Below, one piece after another: positions 33,937 to 42,102 of a DNA stretch of 64,000 bases. The notes below the pieces were generated by a model. That model was not told the DNA's origin and did no database searches. It worked only from the letters and a program-made list of their open reading frames with translations. The stretch's first letter is position 1. Each line of letters begins with the position of its first letter. The stretch covers positions 124,001 to 188,000 of the forward strand of contig JAFWEP010000006.1 of assembly GCA_017512885.1 (NCBI GenBank), in the 5' to 3' direction. The position numbers were made by a program, and so were the translations under genes. Source of the DNA: Erysipelotrichaceae bacterium. GTDB taxonomy: Bacteria > Bacillota_I > Bacilli_A > Erysipelotrichales > Erysipelotrichaceae.

Positions 33937-34488
33937 ATGGAAGCGATCTGCAACATCAAAGAGCGCCGCAGCATCCGTCAGTATCTCGATACCCCCGTCA
34001 CTGCCGAAGAACTGGAGAAGATCGTCGAGGCAGCTGCCTATGCCCCCAGCTGGACCAATTCTCAGACCGCATCCTACCGGGCAGTTCTGGACGCCGCAAA
34101 GAAAGAAGCGATCGCTGCGCAGGTCGCTTTGGTCTCTCCCCACAACGGCGACATCATTCGCAATGCTCCGGCGCTGGTCCTGCTGCTCTCCGAGAACGGC
34201 AAGAGCGGCATCCGCTCTGCGACCGGCAAGCCGTTGCACGAAGGTCTCGATCAGCACTGGCAGTCCTTCGATGCCGGACTGGCCGCAGAAGCCTTCTGTC
34301 TGGCTGCCCATGCCTACGGACTGGGCACGCTGATCATCGGCGGATTCGACGAAGCCGGAGTCCGCAAGGTGATCGCTGTTCCGGAAGACCACCGCATCGC
34401 CTGCTTACTGACAGTCGGCCATCCCAAGAAGGATCCGAGTGCCCCGAAGCGGAAGACCGTCGCCGAACTCCTGAAGATCGACCATTAA
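33937..34488 (+). CDS. Nitroreductase-family protein
   Basis: 183 residues from the ATG at 33937 (TAAAGGAGG upstream); the frame is open further back only by chance. FMN-binding family features: IKERRSIRQYLDTPV (residues ~7-21), AAAYAPSWTNSQ (~33-44), and GLGTLIIGGFDEAGVRKVIAVPEDH (~128-152). Reduces nitro, quinone or related substrates with NAD(P)H, in the cytosol. Single gene between two terminators. Confidence 0.92.
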   Translation: MEAICNIKERRSIRQYLDTPVTAEELEKIVEAAAYAPSWTNSQTASYRAVLDAAKKEAIAAQVALVSPHNGDIIRNAPALVLLLSENGKSGIRSATGKPLHEGLDQHWQSFDAGLAAEAFCLAAHAYGLGTLIIGGFDEAGVRKVIAVPEDHRIACLLTVGHPKKDPSAPKRKTVAELLKIDH

Positions 34489-34522
34489 AAAACAGGATAC
34501 CCTTGAGGTATCCTGTATTCTT
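34489..34522. terminator. Bidirectional terminator
   Basis: ACAGGATACC-CTTGA-GGTATCCTGT with T-runs on both sides (TTTTTT on the minus strand, ATTCTTTTA on the plus strand). Confidence 0.9.
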
Positions 34523-34843
34523 TTACAGATCGGTATACTTGGTGTTCCGGCCCCGGGCTTTCTCCACTGGATACTTCCGGGCATTCTTTTCCAGTTTGCG
34601 CAGCAGGATCTCATCCATGTCCAGCCCCAATTTCTCACTGAGCTGCACACAGTAGTTCAGGACATCGGCCAGCTCTTCCCGGACGGCTTCCGGATCAGGA
34701 TCTTCGCCCCACTGGTAACATTCCAGCAGTTCAGCAGCTTCGATGCAGATGGACTTGGCCAGATTCTGCGGAGAATGGAACTGATCCCAGTCCCGCTCTT
34801 CGGTAAAGGCATTGATCTTACGGATCGTTTCTTCAGAGATCAT
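34523..34843 (-). CDS. MazG-like nucleotide pyrophosphohydrolase
   Basis: 106 residues from the ATG at 34843, which overlaps the upstream gene by 4 bases; longer in-frame starts are not supported. The helical all-alpha NTP-PPase motif is clear: SPQNLAKSICIEAAELLECYQW (residues ~23-44) with the metal-binding E-x-x-E, then REELADVLNYCVQLSEKLGLDMDE (~54-77) with E-x-x-D. This is the RS21-C6/dCTPase-like branch, which cleaves abnormal or excess (d)NTPs to monophosphates. Confidence 0.9.
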   Translation of the reverse strand: MISEETIRKINAFTEERDWDQFHSPQNLAKSICIEAAELLECYQWGEDPDPEAVREELADVLNYCVQLSEKLGLDMDEILLRKLEKNARKYPVEKARGRNTKYTDL

Positions 34844-35190
34844 TTCTTCCGGCGGAGCACGGTGCCGGTGCTCAGGTCTTCCTTTCGCACACCCTTCAGC
34901 AGTAACGAAGCTTCCTGTCCTTCGGAGGCTTTTTTGACTTTGATATGACCGACATTGATCTGCAGTACACTGCACTGGAAGGTACGCCCCCGGCTGCTGC
35001 CGAGCAGGATATCCCCCGGCTGGACGCTGCCGGAACGGACAGTACCGCTGACCAGCACATGATCGCGTACGCTGCTGATCTCGTTAACGGCCATCGCGAA
35101 GGCAGCTGATCCCTCCTGCCCCTTTTTCTTATCGTGCTGCTGCAGCCAGACTTCAAAGTCTGTCTTCATGAACAGATCACGGAATCCCAT
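34840..35190 (-). CDS. EF-Tu domain-2-like beta-barrel protein
   Basis: 116 residues from the ATG at 35190, preceded by AGAGGTG; a GTG at 35199 is in frame but has no site. After a short N-terminal part (MGFRDLFMK) the protein follows the translation-factor beta-barrel pattern: VSGTVRSGSVQPGDILLGSS and ending LLLKGVRKEDLSTGTVL, as in domain 2 of EF-Tu/SelB, but without the GTPase domain. Its task is unknown. Coupled to the MazG-like gene by overlap. Confidence 0.8.
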   Translation of the reverse strand: MGFRDLFMKTDFEVWLQQHDKKKGQEGSAAFAMAVNEISSVRDHVLVSGTVRSGSVQPGDILLGSSRGRTFQCSVLQINVGHIKVKKASEGQEASLLLKGVRKEDLSTGTVLRRKK

Positions 35191-35212
35191 CGTTATCACC
35201 TCTGTCTACAGT

Positions 35213-35893
35213 TTACACTTTTCCGGCAGAAGAAGACAGCCGTCCGGTGATCAGCAGGATGCAGCTGAACAGAGGCAGCAGGACAAAGAGGACAGAACGG
35301 GAGAAACGCTGCACCAGCAGAGTCTCCAGTCCCGCACCGAAGACGAAGAGAAAGACGAAGAGGAAGAAGAACAGGGAAGTCCGGAAGGACTCCCGGTCTC
35401 GGTTAAAGAGGGCATCGAAGGCAAACTCCACGCTCTTGCGCAGATTGCCGGTCGAGACGGTCGTTGCAACGATCTGACCGGAAAAGCGTTTGAAGGTCTC
35501 GGTCTGCATGGCACAGGCGAAGGAGATCAGACAGTTGGCGAGACGGTCTCCTGCTGCGTCATATGGCAGGAAGGCGGCGATCAGGATCACCAGGATCTCG
35601 AAGACGATCGTGCCCCGATAGCGCCAGGGCAGCCTCTTCTGCTGGGTATAGCGCTGAAAGGCAGCAGCAGCGATCGTACCGAGGATGAAGGAAGTGATGG
35701 GGATCAGCAGGCTCAGGATCTCTTCATGGCGGCCCAGCACCAGATAGATGCCCAGTTTGACGGTATTGCCGGTCTGGGCATTGGCGAAGACGCCGCCTCT
35801 TTCGAGCCAGGTGTAACTATCCAGCATGCCGCCGGCCAGTGTCAGCAGGCAGGCAGCCGGTACGGAGTGGGATCCGCGGGCATCTTTGGTCAT
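35213..35893 (-). CDS. YoaK-family (DUF1275) membrane protein
   Basis: 226 residues with about six membrane segments. The DUF1275 signature is present: AGGMLDSYTWLERGGVFANAQTGNTV (residues ~20-45) and LISFACAMQTETFKRFSGQIVATTVSTGNLRK (~120-151). Members are widespread integral membrane proteins of unknown transport function. The ribosome-binding site is poor. It diverges from the pucR-like gene across a 214-base gap that holds the operator-like palindrome. Confidence 0.88.
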   Translation of the reverse strand: MTKDARGSHSVPAACLLTLAGGMLDSYTWLERGGVFANAQTGNTVKLGIYLVLGRHEEILSLLIPITSFILGTIAAAAFQRYTQQKRLPWRYRGTIVFEILVILIAAFLPYDAAGDRLANCLISFACAMQTETFKRFSGQIVATTVSTGNLRKSVEFAFDALFNRDRESFRTSLFFFLFVFLFVFGAGLETLLVQRFSRSVLFVLLPLFSCILLITGRLSSSAGKV

Positions 35894-35989
35894 AGGACCA
35901 GTGTAGGAGAAAAGGAAAACAAAAAGAAGTCTTCCGGAACAGGAAGATCCGGGTCATTTTTCCTATAAAAATAGTATAAAAACTGTCGG

Positions 35990-36009
35990 TATCCTACAAA
36001 AGTAGGATA
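35990..36009. promoter_or_regulatory. Palindromic operator candidate upstream of the PucR-type gene
   Basis: TATCCTAC-AAAA-GTAGGATA is a perfect 8-bp inverted repeat. It lies about 85 bases upstream of the expected start of pucR transcription (TTGTAA 36049-36054, 19-base spacer, TAAAAT 36074-36079). Similar sites occur at 39158-39177 and 40584-40603. Confidence 0.6.
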
Positions 36010-36107
36010 AGATACGTTCTGTATTCCTATTTTTTGCAAAGAATGCGTTTGTAAGGAAGCTAAAGGTTCATAGTAAAATAGAAACATAAAGAACAGGAAG
36101 GGATCAT

Positions 36108-37700
36108 ATGGCAACAACTGTGAAAGAACTTTTGGCGTTACCGCTCTATCAGGAACATGTGCAGGTCGCCTGTGACCGGGGCCTGAACAACGAAGTATCC
36201 TATCTGACGGTCATGGAAGCACCGGATTTCCATATCGAGACGCTGGATCAGAAGACCATGATCCTTACGACCCTGTCTTCTTATTACCAGAGCACCAATT
36301 CGGTCAACGAGATCATCGAGAAGCTCTGTCAGGCAAAAGTCGCCGCGATCGCCATCAAATGTGGGCGCTTCCTGGAAAAGATCGATGACTCTACCGTCGA
36401 GATCGCTTTCCGTTACCGGGTCCCGCTCCTGGTCATCGACAGGGAGACCTACTTCCGGCAGATCCTGTCGGAATCGCTGGGAGCGATCGCCGATCAGCAG
36501 CATATCGTCATGCAGAAGACGATCCTCTTTGACAATGATCTGCAGGAAGTCATCTACCATAACGCCTCCTTTGAAGAGATCATCGCTGTCTTTACTTCCC
36601 GGGTCGACTGCTACTGCTGTCTGACTGATGCTGCCCAGCGGGTCCTCGTCGAAAGCAATGACCCGGAACTGAACCTGGGCTATCTGGATGTCCGCAAGGC
36701 CATCGAAGAATACCTGCGGGCCAAACGCAAGGACAGCCATACCACCTACTGGAACAACAGCCGGGAATATCTGCTGCCCTGCAGCAGTCAGGATGAAGTC
36801 AACGGTTACTTCTATGTCTGCTTCCCGGAAGAAGTCGACAGCATCTCCGTCTACTACCTGCGTTCGCTCTCCCGCACCCTCAGCATCAAGCTCTTTGAAC
36901 ATACGATCGAAGAGAAGGCTAAGGGCGAACTGGCAGCTGCCATCCTGGACGAGATCCTGTTCTCGGAGAACGTCAACGAGATGCTGACGATCGACCGGCT
37001 GAAGCTCTTCGGCTTCCTGCCACAGGAGCGCCATGTGCTGGTCCTGCTCAAACCGGAGGAAGACCACCGAGCCGGGACCCTGACCGAAGCGGTACAGAAC
37101 ATCTTCTCCCGTTATGCCGCGTCTGCCATCGCCTTTGAGCAGAGTGACCTCTTCATCGTCCTGCTGTCGGAGAGGGCCAAGCGCACCAACGCTCAGATCT
37201 ACCGCAGCATCGAAGAAGCGGCTGCCGAGGTCAACAAGCTCCTGAACGGCGGCTTCCGTTTCGGTGTCTCCACCATCGTCAACAAGTTCCGTCAGATCTC
37301 TTCCTGTTATACTCAGGCCAAGAAAGCTCTGAACTACGGCGAACTGATGAAGAATCAGAAGCAGTGTCACTTCTACAGTGACTATCTGGAACTGGGACTG
37401 CTCTCCCATGCCCTGCATACCAATACCAGCGGGATTCTCTTCCGGGACATCATCAATCCCATTCTGGAGTATGACCGCAAATACGAGATGACCCTCTGGG
37501 ATACCCTGATCCGCTGCTTCGAAGCGACCACTCTGGATTCTGTCGCCAAGGAGCTCTTCATCCATATCTCCACCCTGCGTTACCGGCTGCAGAAGATCGA
37601 AGTGCTGACCGGTTACAACTACTTCGATCCGAAGGACCGGATGATGTTGTATATGACCTATCTGCTCTACATGGCTGATCAGGCGGAGAAAGAAAACTAA
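36108..37700 (+). CDS. PucR-family transcriptional regulator
   Basis: 530 residues. The N-terminal ~125 residues are the purine-catabolism-regulator-like domain (VKELLALPLYQEHVQVACDRGLNNEVSYLTVME), followed by a GGDEF-like/CdaR middle region and a C-terminal PucR helix-turn-helix (LWDTLIRCFEATTLDSVAKELFIHISTLRYRLQKIEVLTGYN, residues ~463-505). Such proteins act as metabolite-sensing activators of catabolic genes. It stands next to the CoA-transferase/permease cluster, and a matching palindrome precedes all three units, so it is the likely regulator. AGGAAGGG before the ATG. Terminator follows. Confidence 0.93.
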   Translation: MATTVKELLALPLYQEHVQVACDRGLNNEVSYLTVMEAPDFHIETLDQKTMILTTLSSYYQSTNSVNEIIEKLCQAKVAAIAIKCGRFLEKIDDSTVEIAFRYRVPLLVIDRETYFRQILSESLGAIADQQHIVMQKTILFDNDLQEVIYHNASFEEIIAVFTSRVDCYCCLTDAAQRVLVESNDPELNLGYLDVRKAIEEYLRAKRKDSHTTYWNNSREYLLPCSSQDEVNGYFYVCFPEEVDSISVYYLRSLSRTLSIKLFEHTIEEKAKGELAAAILDEILFSENVNEMLTIDRLKLFGFLPQERHVLVLLKPEEDHRAGTLTEAVQNIFSRYAASAIAFEQSDLFIVLLSERAKRTNAQIYRSIEEAAAEVNKLLNGGFRFGVSTIVNKFRQISSCYTQAKKALNYGELMKNQKQCHFYSDYLELGLLSHALHTNTSGILFRDIINPILEYDRKYEMTLWDTLIRCFEATTLDSVAKELFIHISTLRYRLQKIEVLTGYNYFDPKDRMMLYMTYLLYMADQAEKEN

Positions 37701-37728
37701 AAGGAGGCTGCTCAGCAGCCTCCTTTTA
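37699..37728. terminator. Terminator between pucR and the convergent CoA-transferase gene
   Basis: AAAAGGAGGCTGC-TCA-GCAGCCTCCTTTT: a 13-bp perfect stem with AT tails on both sides. Confidence 0.88.
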
Positions 37729-37792
37729 CATGAACACTACGACAGTCGGAAAGGTGGAAAGGGGAAAGCCTGCGTAGGTGTTCAGGGAATGA

Positions 37793-38995
37793 TCAGATCT
37801 CGCCTTTTTCCCGCATATCCGCGATCTCTTCCCTGCTGAAGCCGATATGCTGAAGGACTTCCTCCGTATCCTGGGAAAGGACCGGAGAGGAGGAGCGGAC
37901 GTAGGGATTGGTCTTCGTCATCTTGATAGCCTGGTTGGTGATCCGGACTTTGCCGATCTTCGGATGATCGATGTCCGTAAACATCTTCCTCTCATCCCGG
38001 AAATGCGGATCATTGGCGACGTCTTCGATCGTATAGATCGGCGCGCAGGGCAGTCCGACCGCGATCAGTTTGTCAGCCAGTTCCCGGGTACCGTATCTCT
38101 TCGTTTCCGTTTCGATCAGCTGATCGAGGACTTCCCGGTTGACGACCCGGCCTTCGATCTTCTCGAAGCGGGGATCGCAGATCCATTCCTCGTGGCCGAT
38201 CTCCTTGGCGAACTTTGGCCATTCCCGGACCTGACCGGCCGAGATCGAGATGACGCCGTCTTTCGTGGCATAGGTATTGCCGGGAGCCGTCGCGTCGAAG
38301 GTGTTGCCGTGCAGACCGGGCACTCGTCCTTCGGTATTGTAGACAGCATTGAGCGAAGAGAGAGCGACGATGCAGGAATCCAGCAGGGCTACATCGATGT
38401 ACTGTCCCTCGCCGGTCTGTGAACGGTGATGCAGGGCGGCCAGGATCGCGATCAGCGCATTCTGGCCGGCCATGATGTCGGCGATCGAAGCCCCGCAGCG
38501 GATGTTGGGGCCGCCGGCCGGACCGGTCACGCTCATCAGACCGCTCATCGCCTGAGCGATGGGATCGAAGCAGGCCCGGGATGCATAGACGCCGCGTTGT
38601 CCGAAACCGGAGATCGAGGCATAGATGATCGTCGCGTTGATCTTCGTGACCTCTTCGTAGGAGAAGCCCAGACGTTCCATCACGCCTGGCCGGAAGTTCT
38701 CGACCAGGACATCGGCTTCGGCGATCAGCCGGCGCAGAGCCAGCTTGCCGCGTTCGCTCTTCAGGTTCAGGGTGATGCCCTTCTTGGAACGGTTGAAGGT
38801 AGCGAAGTAGGTGCTCTCGCCGTCGACTTTCGGCAGTGAATTGCGGGAGATATCCCCGCTGGGAGATTCCACTTTGATGACATCGGCTCCCAGATCGGCC
38901 ATCAGAGCCGTACAGAAGGGAGCAGCGACCATCTGTCCCATATCCAGTACTTTGATGCCTTTCAGCGCTGAACCGTCTGTCAGTGTTTCGTACAT
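37793..38995 (-). CDS. CaiB/BaiF-type (class III) CoA-transferase
   Basis: 400 residues, the normal length. Family features: LKGIKVLDMGQMVAAPFCTALMADLGADVIKVE (residues ~11-43), the LNLKSERGK loop, VENFRPGVMERLGFSYEEV (~98-116) and SISGFGQRG. The catalytic Asp fits the CFDPIAQAMSG segment (~143-153). These enzymes move CoA between carboxylic acids (formyl/oxalate, carnitine, bile-acid, phenyllactate types). It diverges from an SLC13-like permease. Its substrate is unknown; a second family member sits at 43313. AAGGA before the start. Confidence 0.95.
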   Translation of the reverse strand: MYETLTDGSALKGIKVLDMGQMVAAPFCTALMADLGADVIKVESPSGDISRNSLPKVDGESTYFATFNRSKKGITLNLKSERGKLALRRLIAEADVLVENFRPGVMERLGFSYEEVTKINATIIYASISGFGQRGVYASRACFDPIAQAMSGLMSVTGPAGGPNIRCGASIADIMAGQNALIAILAALHHRSQTGEGQYIDVALLDSCIVALSSLNAVYNTEGRVPGLHGNTFDATAPGNTYATKDGVISISAGQVREWPKFAKEIGHEEWICDPRFEKIEGRVVNREVLDQLIETETKRYGTRELADKLIAVGLPCAPIYTIEDVANDPHFRDERKMFTDIDHPKIGKVRITNQAIKMTKTNPYVRSSSPVLSQDTEEVLQHIGFSREEIADMREKGEI

Positions 38996-39157
38996 ATTCC
39001 TTGACCTCTTTTTCCATTACTACTTTACAAAAACGCAGTCTCTGACGGCATCCTGCAAAAGAAGGAAGACAGAGGATCTGCTCTCCTTCAAATGCACAGA
39101 ACAGCCCAGAAGGACCCGTTTCGCATCTTATATATAACACAGGAAGTACTTTTCGGC

Positions 39158-39177
39158 TTTCCTAGAAAAACAGGAAA
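39158..39177. promoter_or_regulatory. Operator candidate between divergent CoA-transferase and permease genes
   Basis: TTTCCTAG-AAAA-ACAGGAAA matches 15 of 20 positions of the palindrome at 35990 and keeps the TCC-N10-GGA core. The rest of the 38,996-39,265 gap holds the permease -10 box (TAGAAT, 39232-39237) and a perfect CCCCGCGCGGGG palindrome (39214-39225) occupying the -35 region. Confidence 0.55.
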
Positions 39178-39265
39178 AAACCCCCGCTGACTTCCCTCTT
39201 GATGAGGATGAAGCCCCGCGCGGGGATCTTTTAGAATACAACCGACAAGAAAGGATGGTTCTTTT

Positions 39266-40552
39266 ATGACACTACAGATCGCCATCTCCTTTGTGATCAT
39301 CCTGCTGATGATCATCGGCTTCGTCGGTGAGATCTTCCCGCTCTGGGTCACGGCTCTGATGGGCTGCCTCAGTTTCTTCGTGACCGGGATCATCGACAAA
39401 TCTGCCGTATTCTCCGGATTCTCCAATGATACGGTCTTCATGATCGCCGGTACGATGATCGTCGGTGAAGCCATGTTCCAGACAGGAGCCGCGCAGTTCA
39501 TCGGCAAAAAGATCATCAATGCCGTCGGTTTCGATGAACGGCGCATGATATTCGTCCTGATCCTGGTCGCCGGGATCCTCTCCGCTTTCACCAGCAACTC
39601 TTCCGTCATGGCGATGTTCCTGCCTCTGATCCGCTCGGTCGCTGCCGCTTCCGACGGTAAGATCAAAGCCAAGCACATCGTGATGCCGGTCGGTATCTCG
39701 ACCATGGTCGGCGGAGCCTGCACCCTGGTCGGTTCCACTCCCCAGCTGGTCTCCCAGTCCATGCTGGAGCAGGCAGGACTGCGCACCTTCAGTTTCTTCG
39801 AACTGGGGATCACCGGTCTGCCGCTGTTGATCCTACTGGCGGTCTGGTTCGCTTTCATCGCCTATAGACCGTTAGTAAAGAGCGTCGCCTACATGCCGGA
39901 TGAGCCGGACTACATCGCGGAAATGAAAAAGAACGGGGATGAGGAAGAAGTCCGTAACCCCAAGATGTATGTCTGCTTCGTTATCCTGATCGTCATGGTC
40001 GGACTCTTCCTCTCCGGGATCTGGACCTCCGGTACGATCGCTACGATCGCCGGCCTGGCCTGCATCGTGACCGGCTGTCTGAGTGCCAAGACTGCCTTCG
40101 AGAAGATGGGCTGGAACTCGCTGGTCGTCGTCGGTTCGACTCTGGGCGTCGCTAAGGGTCTGAACGCTTCCGGCGCAGCGGCTTATGTCGCCAACGGTCT
40201 GGTCTCCCTGATCGGCACCAATGCCTCGGTGGTCATCGTCGTAGCGGTCTTCGGTCTGATGTGCACCATCATGAGCAACCTGCTTTCCCATACCGCGACG
40301 ATCTCTCTGCTGACCCCGATCTTCATCCCGCTGGCTCAGCAGATGGGGCTCGATCCGACCCTCTTCATCTATATGGTGACCTGCTTTGTCATGTGCGGTT
40401 ACGCTACCCCGCTGGGTGTCGCTTCCTATGCCATGACCCTGGCGGAAGGCTACTCCTTCAAGGACTACCAAAAGATCGGCGGACCCTTCAATATCGTGGC
40501 CTATATCGTCCTGGTACTGCTCTGCTCCGCCCGTTTCCTCTTCGGATTCTGA
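39266..40552 (+). CDS. SLC13/ion-transporter-superfamily permease
   Basis: 428 residues with about 11-12 membrane segments. The duplicated plan of the CitM/DASS group is visible: VAGILSAFTSNSSVMAMFLPL with VGGACTLVGSTPQLVSQS in the first half, and the related MSNLLSHTATISLLTPIFIPL with GYATPLGVASYAMTLAEGYSF in the second. These carriers import di- or tricarboxylates (or sulfate-like anions) with cations. It diverges from the CoA-transferase gene and precedes the main catabolic operon; a paralogue is at 47686. It may bring in the acid that the cluster consumes. Confidence 0.88.
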   Translation: MTLQIAISFVIILLMIIGFVGEIFPLWVTALMGCLSFFVTGIIDKSAVFSGFSNDTVFMIAGTMIVGEAMFQTGAAQFIGKKIINAVGFDERRMIFVLILVAGILSAFTSNSSVMAMFLPLIRSVAAASDGKIKAKHIVMPVGISTMVGGACTLVGSTPQLVSQSMLEQAGLRTFSFFELGITGLPLLILLAVWFAFIAYRPLVKSVAYMPDEPDYIAEMKKNGDEEEVRNPKMYVCFVILIVMVGLFLSGIWTSGTIATIAGLACIVTGCLSAKTAFEKMGWNSLVVVGSTLGVAKGLNASGAAAYVANGLVSLIGTNASVVIVVAVFGLMCTIMSNLLSHTATISLLTPIFIPLAQQMGLDPTLFIYMVTCFVMCGYATPLGVASYAMTLAEGYSFKDYQKIGGPFNIVAYIVLVLLCSARFLFGF

Positions 40553-40583
40553 TCCGTCAATACTAGTAAAACTCCCGATCTCC

Positions 40584-40603
40584 TTTCCCACTTTTGCAGG
40601 AAG
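40584..40603. promoter_or_regulatory. Operator candidate upstream of the main catabolic operon
   Basis: TTTCCCACTTTTGCAGGAAG keeps TCC-N10-GGA in the same phase as the sites at 35990 and 39158, though its centre differs. It is centred about 42 bases before the start inferred from TACACT (40624-40629), where a class II activator would bind; the -35 region has no consensus. Confidence 0.45.
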
Positions 40604-40661
40604 AAAGGGCGGGTGGGAATCGCTACACTGAAACTGAACAAAGACAAAGAAAGGAAGAAAT

Positions 40662-42101
40662 ATGAAATACGGAATCAAATCGACAGGTGCCTATCTGCCG
40701 TACCGTTATCTGCCGAAGGCGGACATCAGCAAAGCCTGGGGCGGTAAGGGTGGCAAAGGCGAAAAAAGCGTTGCCGATGTAGATGAAGATTCGATCACGA
40801 TGGCCGTGGAAGCAGCTCTGGGCTGCTTCCGGACGACGAAACGTTCCGATGTCGATGCTCTCTACTTCGCAACGACCACGGCTCCCTACGCGGAAAAACA
40901 GAACGCAGCGCTGATCTCCGTCGCGTGCGACCTGCTGGACGACAAGGTCTTCACCGCTGATGTGACCTCCTCCACCCGGGCCGGCACCAACGCACTGCGT
41001 CTGGCACTGGACAGCGTCAAGGCCGGATCGGCCGAGAAAGCGCTGGTCACTGCTGCGGAGACCCGCAACGGTTTCCCCAAATCGGCACAGGAAGCCGGTT
41101 TCGGTGACGCAGCCGCGGCTGTCGTCGTCGCTGCCGGAGAAGCGGAAGACCTGCTGGCTTCCGTAGATTTCCAGGCTTCCGTCAACGAAGAGATCAACGA
41201 CTACTGGCGCAATGCGGATGAGAAGTTCGTCCGTCACGCCGAGAAGCGTTTCTGTGATGAAGAAGGCTACCTGCTGCAGGTCGGGCTGATCCTGAAAAAG
41301 GTCCTCCAGTCCGGCTATTGTGCAGAAGATTTTGCGAAAGTCGTCCTGGTCAATCAGGGCAATCCCAAACTTCTGAAGAAACTGCTGGTTAAGAACGGCA
41401 TTGCCGAGGAGAAACTCGTATCTACGTTCACTGATACGGTCGGCGACAGCGGTGCAGCTCAGGCACTCCTGGGTCTCGTCAATGCTTTGGAGAATGCCGA
41501 AGAAGGAGAAAAGATCCTGCTGGTCGATTACGGCAACGGTGCTTCCGCTTTCGTCCTGACCGTACAACCGGGCATCAAAGATCGTCCGGTCGCGCAGATC
41601 GCTCACTATCTCGCGACCCGCGCGCCGCTGGATTCCTATGCCCGCTTCCTTTCCTGGCGGGGCATTGCCACGGCAGAGCCGGGCACGCCCTACAAGGTAC
41701 AGCCTTCCTGGGCGCAGACCTGGCGTGAACAGCGCATCAACCTGCGCTTACACGGCAGTGTCTGCAAGAAGTGCGGTTCCGCGCTCTTCCCGATCAACCG
41801 GGTCTGTGACTGCTGCGGCAGCAAGGACGAATACGAAGAGTTCTCGGCGCAGGAAGAGATCGGCAAGCTCTATACCTTCTCGATCGATGAATTCGCCGGA
41901 CAGAGCGATGATCCGGTCATCATCCAGGCTGTCGCCGAAGTCAGCAACGGTGCTCACATCTACACACTGATGACCGACTTCGTCCGTGAGGAAGTGAAGG
42001 TCGATATGGACGTAGAATTCACATTCCGCCGTTTCAATGAACTGGGCAACTTCCCGAACTACTTCTGGAAGATCCGTCCGGTCAGAAGGGAGGTCCGCTG
42101 A
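40662..42101 (+). CDS. HMG-CoA-synthase-like protein fused to a DUF35 (Zn-ribbon/OB) domain
   Basis: 479 residues. Residues ~1-340 follow the thiolase-fold HMG-CoA-synthase/KAS III family (GIKSTGAYLPYRYLP, LYFATTTAPYAEKQNA, AEEGEKILLVDYGNGASAF). The usual nucleophile context C-(K/Y)-A-G-T reads STRAGT here (Thr105), so the catalytic Cys is missing. Residues ~355-479 are a DUF35 domain with an intact zinc ribbon (Cys368, 371, 382, 385) and an OB-fold (IGKLYTFSIDEF). With the SCP-x thiolase encoded next, this is the set found in archaeal thiolase/HMGS/DUF35 complexes and in PhlA-PhlB-PhlC acyltransferases, but with A and B fused. Its role is probably structural or acyl-binding within a complex. 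Confidence 0.9.
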   Translation: MKYGIKSTGAYLPYRYLPKADISKAWGGKGGKGEKSVADVDEDSITMAVEAALGCFRTTKRSDVDALYFATTTAPYAEKQNAALISVACDLLDDKVFTADVTSSTRAGTNALRLALDSVKAGSAEKALVTAAETRNGFPKSAQEAGFGDAAAAVVVAAGEAEDLLASVDFQASVNEEINDYWRNADEKFVRHAEKRFCDEEGYLLQVGLILKKVLQSGYCAEDFAKVVLVNQGNPKLLKKLLVKNGIAEEKLVSTFTDTVGDSGAAQALLGLVNALENAEEGEKILLVDYGNGASAFVLTVQPGIKDRPVAQIAHYLATRAPLDSYARFLSWRGIATAEPGTPYKVQPSWAQTWREQRINLRLHGSVCKKCGSALFPINRVCDCCGSKDEYEEFSAQEEIGKLYTFSIDEFAGQSDDPVIIQAVAEVSNGAHIYTLMTDFVREEVKVDMDVEFTFRRFNELGNFPNYFWKIRPVRREVR

Positions 42102-42102
42102 A

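Noticed and set aside
36138-37565. 475-codon minus-strand frame
   Set aside because: It is the complement of the PucR-type regulator, which has clear domains on the plus strand.
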